64,000 bases of DNA from Erigeron canadensis. Taxonomy: Eukaryota > Streptophyta > Magnoliopsida > Asterales > Asteraceae. A program made the position numbers and the translations under genes. This document shows, piece after piece, positions 11,379-20,805 of this stretch. Location: contig NC_057765.1 in assembly GCF_010389155.1 (NCBI RefSeq), positions 1,364,001-1,428,000 on the forward strand, given 5' to 3'. Position 1 is the first letter of the stretch, and every line of letters starts with the position of its first letter. The notes beneath the pieces are model-generated. The model was not told the origin of the DNA and ran no database searches. It was given only the letters and a program-made list of their open reading frames with translations.

Positions 11379-13199
11379 ATGTGTTCTGTTTTACTTCGCC
11401 ATCCTCTCAAAAGCAATACGCTTTCACTCTCCCCCTTCTCCTTTTACTTCCGTTCCCATTCTTCTTCTTCAAATCGTTATATTCACAAGGATGACCTTTC
11501 TCTTCCTCGGCCTCCTAAGTCTATATATCAAAAAGTTAACAAATTAGAAGATGCCCTCCACCTGTTTGATGAAATGTCACACAGAAAACCTCTTCCTTCT
11601 GTTGTATATTTCAATCAGCTCTTGAATTCCGTCTCCAAAATGAAACACTTTTCTCATTCCATTCATCTCTTCAATCATATGTGTGCCATTGGCCTTCCTG
11701 TTAATGAGTACACTGTCAGCATTTCCATCAAGTGTTGCTGTCATTTGCGTCGAACTAATGACGGTTTCGCACTTTTAGGCCTTTGCTTCAGACGAGGTAT
11801 TGTACCTGATGTGTACACTTTTAATACACTCCTAGATGGACTCGTTTTAGAAGATAAGATTCTTGAGGCCGAGACCTTTTTCAAGAAACTCATCAAACTG
11901 AAACTTTGTGAACCCGATGTTGTTACGTATAGCACAATGATCAAAGGCCTTTGCAAGTTGGGTGATAATGTTACCGCCCTTTCTTTGCTTAGGCTAATGG
12001 ATCAGAAAGGCTGTAAACCTGATGTTGTTTCATATAGCACCATCATTGATAGTCTTTGCAAGGATCAAATGATTGATGGCGCCTTTAAGCTTTTTAAAGA
12101 GATGATCTTTCAAAAAGGCATCTCACCAAATGTCGTCACGTATAACACTTTGATTTCTGGTCTATCTAAATTATGTCTGTGGGATGACGTGTATCAGATG
12201 CTAAAAGAAATGGAGGATTATAGCATCTCTCCAGATGTCCAAACCTATAACATATTTGTTGATGCATTGTGCAAAGAAGGTAAGGCAAAAGAAGCCGAGG
12301 ACGTTATCAGCATCATGGTTGTGAAAGGCAAGGTTCCTGACATAGTAACATACAATTCACTCATCGATGGCTATTGTTTGCGAGGTGAAATGACCATAGC
12401 CAAGACAGTTTTTGATGCCATGGTGTTAAAACTTATCCTCCCTAATGTTTTGACTTACAACAGTATGTTAAATGGGTATTGCAAGAAGTCGATGATAGAT
12501 GAGGCCTTGCATATGTTTAGTGAGATGACGAGAAAGGGTTTGAAACCCAATGTAGTCACTTACAGCACCATGATTCAAGGATTGTTTAAGGTTGGACGTT
12601 GCAGGGCTGCATGTATGCTCTTTGATGAGATGCTAGCACAAGGCCAAGTTCCAGATGAACTGACTTATGGCATTATTTTAGAGGGTCTTTGCAACAACCA
12701 TTTACTAGAAGATGCAATCTCTTTGTTCAATTTAATGGGTAATAGCAAGCTAAATTCAAGTATTGTTGTATACACCACTCTTATTGATGGTGCAAGCAAA
12801 TGCCAAAAGTTCAATATTGCTAGGGATCTTTTCCAGGACATGATGGTTAAAGGTTTGCAACCTGATGTACGGACATATAATGTGATGATAGGTTGTTTCT
12901 GTCGGGAAGGTTTGTGTGGGGATGCAAAACAGCTGTTTCTGAAAATGGATGAAAATGGTTGCCCGCCAGACAATGTTACTTACCGTTTTCTTCTCCAAGG
13001 ATATCTAAAGAACAAGCACTATGTTGATGTAGAAGTGCTTTTAACTGAAATGGATGGAAGAGGTTACTCACTTGATGTTTCAACCTTATCGTTGCTAATT
13101 GACTCAATTGCTGCTGGATCACTAGATACCACTCTCCCTAAATTGATTGGCAAGCTTGTGCCAAAAGAATTGATGGATTCTCCTAGTTTTGTTACCTAG
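11379..13199 (+). CDS. P-class pentatricopeptide repeat protein, Rf-like
   Basis: A single-exon gene of 606 residues. The N-terminus (about 1-40) is rich in Ser, Arg and Leu without acidic residues, as in a mitochondrial presequence. From about residue 72 to 595 there are roughly 15 tandem 35-residue PPR motifs, each beginning like DVVTYSTMIKGLCKLG, NVVTYNTLISGL, DIVTYNSLIDGYC or DVRTYNVMIGCFC. No E, DYW or other C-terminal editing domain follows, which makes it P-class. The regular 35-residue spacing and wording resemble the restorer-of-fertility-like (RFL) clade, whose members bind single-stranded organelle transcripts and guide their processing. The target cannot be read with confidence here. 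The frame is intact. The last roughly 100 codons and the 3' flank are repeated downstream at 15,871 as a truncated copy. Confidence in PPR is very high; in Rf-like assignment, moderate. Confidence 0.93.
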   Translation: MCSVLLRHPLKSNTLSLSPFSFYFRSHSSSSNRYIHKDDLSLPRPPKSIYQKVNKLEDALHLFDEMSHRKPLPSVVYFNQLLNSVSKMKHFSHSIHLFNHMCAIGLPVNEYTVSISIKCCCHLRRTNDGFALLGLCFRRGIVPDVYTFNTLLDGLVLEDKILEAETFFKKLIKLKLCEPDVVTYSTMIKGLCKLGDNVTALSLLRLMDQKGCKPDVVSYSTIIDSLCKDQMIDGAFKLFKEMIFQKGISPNVVTYNTLISGLSKLCLWDDVYQMLKEMEDYSISPDVQTYNIFVDALCKEGKAKEAEDVISIMVVKGKVPDIVTYNSLIDGYCLRGEMTIAKTVFDAMVLKLILPNVLTYNSMLNGYCKKSMIDEALHMFSEMTRKGLKPNVVTYSTMIQGLFKVGRCRAACMLFDEMLAQGQVPDELTYGIILEGLCNNHLLEDAISLFNLMGNSKLNSSIVVYTTLIDGASKCQKFNIARDLFQDMMVKGLQPDVRTYNVMIGCFCREGLCGDAKQLFLKMDENGCPPDNVTYRFLLQGYLKNKHYVDVEVLLTEMDGRGYSLDVSTLSLLIDSIAAGSLDTTLPKLIGKLVPKELMDSPSFVT

Positions 13200-14168
13200 A
13201 CAAAATAAGTGATTGTGGATTTGAGTAGTTGAAATGTTGAATGATGTTAGATGGATACTAGCTGTTTGCATCTTCTTTATGTCGTTTTTCCTCCTTGTAA
13301 CATCCTTTACAATCAATTGATTTTATCTGCTATTCTGCTTGTGCGGGTTTCATATTTACAAAATGGATGTCATGGCTTAATTATTAATCTTGTTTGATGT
13401 CTGTATTAGAAATTAATGGTCAGGTTAATCAGCCAATTTAGTTTTGCCTTCATGGCATTGTTTTTGTAGATTAAATCCTACTATGCAGTCTATGCTGTAG
13501 CGGATCTCCAGACTCAATTTAGTCCCTGTTGTGAAGTTATAATATAGCATCTGTTTCTCTGTTTTTGTTTAACATATATATCTGCATATATCGTTGCCAC
13601 TTCATTGTTTAACAATATATGTCAATGTTTTGAAATGCAGATCGGGCATGAAATAAAAGAAAGTATATTTTGTGGTCTCTTTCTGTTTAAAGAACAAAGT
13701 GAGGTTTGAGTTATTAGACTGTCTGATTTTCTCCCTAAGTAAAGGTCTGAGTAAGAGAAAGTGATTGACGGTTTGAGTTACTTTATGGTAGCTGTATGAT
13801 GTTATCTAATTTCATGGCCTATCTGTTACATATTCTGTGTATTTTTCTTGAGAGAGGATGTTTGCCACTTAATTGATTTTACCTGCTGTAAAGAGTCTGA
13901 CTTTGACCAACAGCCATGTTATAAATCAACCTCATAATATTCGAACCTTATAAAAATGACTATAGCATTGTTTTTGTAGATTGGTCGCCTCTTTGTGCAG
14001 AAAGGGTTTCGTAGTTAAGCCTATACTGGGCAATTTCATGCAGTTGTTAGAGATGTTCTTGCTCAAATTTCTTCATTCGTAGTAAGAGCCATATCAGCAA
14101 TCAGGTATTCTACTATAAGTTTCTGTTTCCCCATACACACACATACAGGATTGCGTGTATACACATAA
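13200..14168 (+). other. 3' flank of the PPR gene inside duplication unit A
   Basis: Probable 3' UTR and downstream DNA. It holds no coding frame, and it aligns with about 16,205-17,250 in unit B. Motifs resembling splice acceptors (TTTTTGTAG) recur but no exon between them looks coding. Confidence 0.4.
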
Positions 14169-14176
14169 GTATTAGC

Positions 14177-14885
14177 TAGGGATGAACCAAAAGTGCCGAA
14201 TCCCTATCCCGTACCGATCTCGTCCCAATCCTGGTACCGAAAAGTGGTACAAACCCAAATTGGGACAGGTACCTAGTTCGGATAGTTTTCGTGATCGTAC
14301 CGGGAAATACTTAGCAACAAGGAATGATCATTTATCTTTTTTATATCACTTTTATAGATTATGTTTCTGAGAATGTAATAATCTATTTATCTCTAGTTGA
14401 ATAGCTTTTTTAAGTTTATACTTTTTAATTGAATAGCTTGAGGTGAAGAGTCTTGTATCTTTTTCCCATAAATCTGAAGAATGACTTTAAAGAACTCTCG
14501 TCATTATTGAATATATTGCTTCCTGCAGTATTTGACAATTTGTTTCACAACTGGTTTTCATAGCCCTTTAACAAAAGTCTCACCAATGCCAATGAAGATG
14601 ATTGGTTATAAACAGAGAAAAAAGCTATTATCATACACTCACCTCATCAGATCTTGTAGACTTTCATGCAACAATTATATATTTGACGCATAGGATTCTG
14701 TTGCCCTCTCAATATAAAGTTGATCAAAACTCAGGAGTTATTTGTTAGCCAAAACTCAGTGCTATTCGGGATTTGGAACCGAAATCCTGGTCCCGTACAG
14801 TTTTGGTATCGGTCCCGTACTGGGGGCCCACTTTTGGCCAAGTTCGGGATCGGTTCCGGGACCAGTATGTCCCATGCCCGCCCTA
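14177..14885. mobile_element. hAT-like element with 8-bp target duplication and a known empty site
   Basis: The element starts TAGGGATGAACC and ends CATGCCCGCCCTA, flanked by GTATTAGC (14,169-14,176) and GTATTAAC (14,886-14,893), seven of eight identical, the length typical of hAT elements. Internal subterminal regions are built of 'ggtaccg/cgggac' motifs (for example TCCCGTACCGATCTCGTCCC and GGTCCCGTACTGGGGGCCC) on both sides. The paralogous position in unit B (about 17,240-17,260) reads AAGTATTAGCTACTCGCCCA with no insertion, which confirms both boundaries. No transposase. Length 709 bp. Confidence 0.85.
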
Positions 14886-15474
14886 GTATTAACTACTAGC
14901 CCACATATTATTTGTTTTATGTTAACAACTTGCATACCCATAATGTAGTTTTGTACAACAAGCATTACCCAATCCCACAAGTATACGGTAATGGGGAGGA
15001 AAGATTTGACAGTCATACCCCAACCTAAAGATCAGTTGTTATAGCTTTGTGTATCTATCCATTTTATATAAAGGTGTACATATACTTAAATTTCTCTAAT
15101 ACTCATACATAATCTTATGCTCCCAGTCTCCCAGACAATCTAGACAAGAGTCATCGTTTTCACACTGCTAACTCAAAAGTCCTTGTCATTCTATTTGGAT
15201 TGTAGGCTTGCTAGTTGAATTAGGAATGTCTTTGCATGGTTTTTTTATATAGTTCTTTCACTAATTTGTGTTATGTTTCTTCTAACTCTATTTTTGTATG
15301 AATATTATTTCTGTTGCAATCAACATTATTTTTCAAGGTATATGTTGAAAGTTGCTCAAAATGTATTCACAATCGGTAATACCTGGTAAATCCTTGTATT
15401 TAACAAAGTTAGATTATCTCTTAGTATTGTAGGTTTTGCTATAATATTTTAACAAATTAATTATTTACATGTGT

Positions 15475-15855
15475 AGTTTCTGCCAAAGGAAGAATGGACC
15501 CCGAAGAAGAATGAAATTATGATCACAGACAGGGGAAGAATCACGAACTATATATAAGCAGCTGGCGCAGTACCTAAAAGCATACCTCGGTGGGCCTAAA
15601 TTCTCAGAATTTGATTGGGCAAGTGGTGAAACCACGAGGCAGTCAACAAGAATCAGTGAGAAGTTGAAATCCCCAAAGAAACGGGCCAGAAAGTCTTCAA
15701 GTTCAAAGAAGGGTAATGCAGAGAACGAAGAGCTCATTCAAGCAATCACTGAAATAAATATCGAAATGAAGAAAGATGAAAAGACCGAGAAAGACAATGA
15801 GAAACAAGAGGAAAGAGATGGAAACATCCCTGAAGTGACTGAGGAAACATCATGA
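15475..15855 (+). pseudogene. MBD10/MBD11-like methyl-CpG-binding-domain gene fragment (copy A)
   Basis: After a TGTAG acceptor the sequence reads FLPKEEWTPKKNE, then QLAQYLKAYLGGPKFSEFDW, ASGETTRQSTRISEKLK and KKRARKSSSSKKGN, followed by an acidic/lysine tail. That is the second half of the methyl-CpG-binding domain and the basic region of plant MBD10/MBD11 proteins, which bind nucleosomal DNA and affect gene silencing. An in-frame stop follows TNYI and a frameshift is needed to reach QLAQYL, so the exon is broken. No first exon with the domain start is found upstream. The frame ends TGA at 15,855, where the duplicated PPR fragment begins. Confidence 0.75.
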
Positions 15856-15859
15856 CTGA

Positions 15860-16202
15860 GGAACTTAGTGGGTTGTGTCGGGAGAGTTTGTGGTCGGATG
15901 CAAAGCAATTGTTTCTTAAAATGGATGAAAGTGGTTGCCCGCCAGATAATGTTACTTACCGTCTTCTTGTCCAAGGTTATCTAAAGAACAAGCACTATGT
16001 TGATGTAGAAATACTTCTGCACGAAATGGATGGAAGGGGTTACTCACTTGATATTTCAACATTATCGTTGCTAATTGACTCAATTGCTGCTGGATCACTA
16101 GATACCACTCTCTCTAAATTGATTGGCAAGCTCGTGCCAAAAGAATTGATGGATCTCCCAATTTCCCTACCTAGAAAAAAAAATGATTGTAGATCTGCGT
16201 AG
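15860..16202 (+). pseudogene. Truncated duplicate of the PPR gene 3' end
   Basis: Codons equivalent to the last roughly 100 residues of the PPR gene at 11,379, without the preceding repeats. It keeps KQLFLKMDESGCPPDNVTYR, YLKNKHYVDVEILLHEMDGR and LLIDSIAAGSLDTTLSKLIG. The frame runs from an ATG at 15,852, which overlaps the stop of the MBD fragment, to 16,202. The C-terminus differs from the parent because of a frame change after KELMDLP. It has barely three PPR motifs and no organelle presequence, so it is a duplication by-product. Confidence 0.85.
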
Positions 16203-18170
16203 TTGAATGATATCTAGCTAATCAAATGGATACAAACTGTTTGCATCTTTGGATCTCCCAATTTCTCTACCTAGAAGAAAAACTGATTGTAGATCTGTGC
16301 AGTTGAATGATATTAGCTAATTAAATGGATACTAGCTGCTTGCATCTTCTATATGCCATTATTGCTTCTTGTGACATGTTTTATAATCGATTGATTTTGT
16401 CTGTTAATCTGCTTGTACGGGTTTATATCTACAATATGGTTATATGGATGTCATGGCTTGGTTGATACCTGTATTAGAAATCAACGGTCGGTTAATCAGC
16501 TAATTTAGGTTTGCCATCATAGTATTGTTTTTGTAGATATGCTGTAGCGGATCTCCACACTCAATTACCATATTTCTTCAATTTTTCCACATTGTTCCTG
16601 TCGTGGAGTTACGGGTAACATCAGTATAGCATCTGTTTCTCCTTTCATGAACATAAATGTCTGCACATACCATTGCCACTTAATTGTTTTAAAATATATT
16701 TTCAATGCACACCAGGCATCAAATAAACGAAAATGTATTTTTCGTCGAGTCTTTCTGTTTAAAGAACAGAGTGAGGTATGAGTTAATGGACTGTCTCTGT
16801 TTTTCCGCCTAAGAAAACGTCTGCGTGAGAGAAAGTGATTGTCCGTTTGAGTTACTTTATGGTAGGTGTATGATGTTTATCTAATTTCATGGCTGCTAGC
16901 TGTTACATATTTTGTGTATATTCATAAGAGAGGATGTTTGCCACTTATTTGACTTTACCTGTTGTAAAGAGTCTGACTTTGACATATACCAGTCTTGCAC
17001 TTGTGTTATAAATCAACCTCAAAATATTTAAACGTTATAAACATGATTATAGCATTGTTTTTGTAGATTGGTTGCCTCTATGTGCAGAAAGGGTTCTGTT
17101 GTTAAGCCTATACTGGGCAATATCTTGCAGTTCTTTCTCAAATATTTTCGTTCGTGGTAAGAGCAATATCAGTCATCAGGTATTCTAGTATAAGTTTCTG
17201 TTTCCCATATACCCACATAGCATGTCTGCATGTATACACATAAGTATTAGCTACTCGCCCACATATTATATGTTTTATGTTAACAACTTTCGTACCCCTT
17301 AAGTGTTACACATAAGTATGCGGTGTATGCCCGTATAGGGAGGAAAGAAGTAGACAATCATACCCCAACCCGAAGATCGATTATTATATCTTTGTGTATC
17401 TATCCGTTTTATTTAAAGGTGTACAAATACTTACAATTCTCTAATACCCATACATAAATCTTATGCTCCGAGACACATAAACTAGACTATGGTTATCTTC
17501 TTCACACCGCTAACTCAAAAGACCTTCTTGTCATTCTATCTGGATTGTAGTCTTACTAGTTAAATTAGGACTTATTAGTTCCTTCACTAATTTGCGGTAT
17601 GTTTCTTTAACTTTATTTTGGTATGGATATTAGTTTTGTTAAACTCAACATGAACTTTTAATATATGTGTCGAAAGTTGCCCAAAATGTATTCACAATTG
17701 GTAATACATGGTAAATCATTTTATTTAGAAAATTAGTTTTTGTTATAACATTTAACTTATTAATTATTTACATGTATAGTTTCTGCCAAAGGAAGAATGG
17801 ACTCCGAAGAAGAATGTAATTGTGTTCACAGCCCCTACAGGGGAAGAGATCACGAACCATAAGCTGCTGGAGCAGTATCTACAAGCACACCCCGGTGTGC
17901 CTAAAATCTGAGAATTTGATTGGGGAAGTGGTGAAACCACGAGGTGGTCAACAAGAATCAGTGAGAAGTTGAAATGAACTCCTTCACTATCAGAGACAGA
18001 GTCCACAAAGAGACGGACCAGAAAGTCTTTAAATTTAAACTAGGGTAAAGCAGAGAATGAAGAGCACGCTCAAGCAATCACTCGTAGATGTGGAAATGAA
18101 GGAAGCTGAAAAACCGAGAAAGTCAATAAGAAACGAGAGTAAAAAGTTGGAAATTCCCCTGAAGAGACTT
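15871..18170 (+). repeat. Tandem duplication, unit B
   Basis: The second copy of the PPR-3'-end/MBD-fragment segment. It lacks the 709-bp hAT element present in unit A and carries its own 105-bp internal duplication. Identity looks like roughly 85-90 per cent by eye over aligned stretches, with many small indels, so the duplication is not recent. Confidence 0.8.
16153..16345 (+). repeat. Local tandem duplication of about 105 bp at the end of the PPR copy
   Basis: GGATCTCCCAATTTCCCTAC (about 16,152) and GGATCTCCCAATTTCTCTAC (about 16,251) start two consecutive copies that continue with TGATTGTAGATCTGYG, CAGTTGAATGATAT-type sequence and TTTGCATCTT. Unit A has only one copy, so this is a secondary event in unit B. 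Confidence 0.7.
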
Positions 18171-18430
18171 AGAATTGAACCCTAGAAATTGAGAAGGATG
18201 TGGTGGATGATAGAAGAGATGGAACAAAAGCAGATGGCGAAGAAGCCAAGTCTGTAGAAGTCATTAGTCAAGGTGGTGTATGAAATCTTGGACTGAGTGG
18301 AGAGAAAACAGCGGAATGTCATGATAACGATGAAGACAACCATGGAGAGGCCCCATGAACCAAAGCGAACACCAATTCCTGAGATTTTGAAAGATGGTGC
18401 AGTATGATTATCATGTGGTGGATCACTGAG
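17780..18430 (+). pseudogene. MBD10/MBD11-like gene fragment (copy B)
   Basis: The same exon as copy A and better preserved at its start: FLPKEEWTPKKN, VIVFTAPTGEEITN, LLEQYLQAHPG, EFDWGSGETTRWSTRISEKLK. Stops occur after HPGVPKI and after SEKLK, then KRRTRKSLNLN. Unlike copy A it continues into the acidic C-terminal tail (EIEKDVVDDRRDGTKADGEE near 18,190, then EKTAECHDNDEDNHGE near 18,310). Both copies lack the first exon, so the fragment was already 5'-truncated before the duplication. Confidence 0.75.
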
Positions 18431-19254
18431 CAACAGAGGTAAAGCTGCAAGTGTATCTTGTTTGTTATTAATCTTTTAATAAGTCTATCTAACGTATCAC
18501 ATATCTATTAAATGTCATAGGATTAGAAGTCTTCTTTTATTAGAATGTGTTAAGACAGATTGATGACATTTTTATGTTCTGCGGGATTTGTTCCTGTAAG
18601 AAAATTGTAGGTTGCTGAGATGATATCTGTGTGTTTGGGATTACACAGGTTGAGACTTGAGAGTAAGCCAAGGGCAACATGACTTTCGCCACCTACATTA
18701 GACCTTTGGATGCATTTTGAACAAGTTGACTTATCGAAAGGGTGTGGTTAGGAGAGGTAGAAGTCAATCAAGATTGACTAACAGGGAGGAAATAGCCTAC
18801 CCCAACTAGCTTCAGATAAAATTTTTGACGTTCTTTTCTTTTCATAGTGGAATATGTCAAAAGGGCTGTTTTTAAACAGAATAATACCAGGCAACCAACT
18901 CTACAGGTATCACACAAAAAGGTTAACACATAATATCTGGTAAAACATATCAATACAACTTTCCACAAAAGATATGAGAAGGGAAAAACAAAAAAGATAA
19001 CCAATAAGCTAGTTTTATTCATAAAATAAGAGACAATTACATAGTCTTTGACTCTGATTCGGCAACAGAACGATTCTTATATGTAACACAAATGAACCTG
19101 TTATTTCTTCATCCTATGAATCAACTGCCACGGTGAAAAGAATCCCCGTTAAATACAGTAAGCTTAGTCCCCAATAGATCCTACTATAAGGAGGAAAATA
19201 AAATACCAGCAAACAGGGTGTCACAGGTTCAATAGTAAAACTTCAACATGGCAT
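18431..19254. other. Intergenic spacer
   Basis: No coding frame or element boundary seen. A minus-strand open frame at 18,768-19,022 has no family resemblance and no codon pattern; I treat it as chance. Candidate donor/acceptor motifs near 18,440 and 18,650 may be introns of the dead MBD gene. Confidence 0.35.
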
Positions 19255-20415
19255 CTTTTATGATGGTTCTGGACACCAACAAACCAAAAAAAAATCACCC
19301 ATTGAGAAATCATCTAAAACCGATGATGATATCTATGCGTGTGTTGGCGAAGCGAAATTCTTGGCTTGATAACCTTCTTTGGAACAGGCGGAATTGGAAC
19401 CGGCGTTGGCCACCTTGGTATCACAAATGGCACCAACACGCGCCAAGAAAGGTCTTCAACTACACCAATAGGTTTACACGCAACATCCAGCATTTTATCC
19501 CGAAAACTATATGATACAACACAAGCAAGCTCTACACATCGATCTCAGATAAACAATATCCAGGTTAAAAGGATGGAAAGACAACGGAAGAAAAGTGACC
19601 TTAAGTAACCAACTACTCAATTCAGGATCAGACGATGAAAGATCCCAAAGGGTCACCTTAGACTCAGAACAGCATTCTCCTTTCTCGTAATCTTTCATAT
19701 CCCACAGACAAACAGTAAGACAAGTCTGCCTCAGGCGCCACCCCGAAAAAACGCAGCCTTCCTTGAGATTCATCACAATCTATAAAGCCCCTCATGTTTC
19801 AACAACACTATCGGATTTTTACAAGGCAACTTATAATCAACCTATAACCCAATCTCGGACTAAAACATCTCCAAATTCAAAAACCCCGAGACCCTCCTAA
19901 GCATTTCAAATCTCACAGCCGTATAACTCGTAAGCAAACCATCATCATCAACCTTACTAACCAACCCTTAACCAAAATAAATCGGATGTCTATTGGGCGA
20001 CCTATCTGTTCCTCTAGGCAACGTAACCCATTGCCTCGTAACTAAACCAAAGGCCCCAACAAACAACACAAAACCAACCCATTACTCACACCAAAAACCT
20101 TAAACTGATCAGCTTGTTGTTGCTCCTCAAAACTCGACACAAAGCACCGAAAAATCCTTACCACCATAAATTTCAGAACGAAATCTCTCAACATCCTTAA
20201 ACTTGGACACATAAACATACCTATACAAAATCCTCCAACTCGAAGATTTATTGGCAGCAGTTTGTGTGACAGAATAAAACCGATAAAAGGAAGGTTGTGA
20301 AATAAGCTCCAGCCAGGTTTTGCAAACATATTAAAATCTAAAAATGGATTTCAAAGGCAATCTAGATGATATTTCAACAAGCAATGAATCAGGCAAAATA
20401 GAAATATCATAAGAA
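19255..20415 (-). pseudogene. F-box protein gene with F-box-associated domain, frameshifted
   Basis: On the minus strand the translation opens with an F-box (ISILPDSLLVEISSRLPLKS, about 20,415-20,360). It continues, after a frame change near 20,270, with KFKDVERFRSEIYGGKDFSV, FKVFGVSNGLVLC, VTRQWVTLPRGTDRSPNRHP, HEGLYRL, GRLRFFGVAPEADLSYCLSV, WDMKDYEKGEC and ESKVTLWDLSS, and ends with CVVSYSFRDKML and DLSWRVLVPFVIPRWPTPV. That is the order of a plant F-box/FBA substrate adaptor of SCF ubiquitin ligases. At least four frame changes or stops disrupt it (for example after NLEMF and LYRL), so it is a pseudogene. It lies directly downstream of the six-exon gene on the same strand. Confidence 0.75.
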
Positions 20416-20678
20416 AATGTGTGAGTTTAAAATAACAAGCCTTAAAAGAGATAAATCTGAAAATGAAGAAACATAAGACATACAAGCCATCTAGTTAGAT
20501 GATGTTCAAAGTGCATGTCTTTTATTGAAGTAAAAATGTTCGTAACAGTTGGTTGCACATCATGATGCTAATAAACGCAACGACCAATGCATCTCTCTAT
20601 TGTTTTCATCAATGGGTTACGACTACAATGTTTGTTATAAACAATTTGTAACCTTAAAACAAAATTTTCAGCTGTTAA

Positions 20679-20805
20679 GGAGCTGTTTGGTTCACCGAAT
20701 TTGGTGGAAAGGAATTCGAAATTATGTTCATTGATATGTTTAAGTATGTGGAGTTCCGAATTCCTTCCCATCACTTTCCTTAAAATCTTTGAACCAAACA
20801 CGCCC
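20679..20805. mobile_element. Tourist-like MITE seated in the stop codon of the adjacent gene
   Basis: The ends are GGAGCTGTTTGGTTCACCGA on the left and the reverse complement of GGGCGTGTTTGGTTCAAAG on the right, with an inner AAGGAATTCGRA motif also inverted. It is 127 bp, flanked by TAA at 20,676-20,678 and 20,806-20,808. GGGCGTGTTTGGTTC is a common terminus of plant MITEs, and a three-base TAA duplication fits PIF/Harbinger. Its last base (20,805) supplies the third base of the stop codon of the minus-strand gene. Confidence 0.8.

Larger units (their letters stand above)
12891..15870 (+). repeat. Tandem duplication, unit A
   Basis: Unit A runs from inside the PPR gene (GGTTGTTTCTGTCGGG, 12,891) through its 3' flank to an MBD gene fragment ending near 15,855. 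It matches unit B (15,871 to about 18,170) over its whole length. Matching landmarks include PPR codons 505-606, TTGTTTTTGTAGATTGGT (13,968 and 17,054), CTATACTGGGCAAT (14,022 and 17,108) and TTTCTGCCAAAGGAAGAATG (15,478 and 17,780). Unit A is about 2.98 kb, of which 709 bp is a later hAT insertion. Confidence 0.85.

Noticed and set aside
18768..19022. 84-codon hydrophobic minus-strand frame
   Set aside because: AT-rich spacer with random-looking hydrophobic residues and no known domain.
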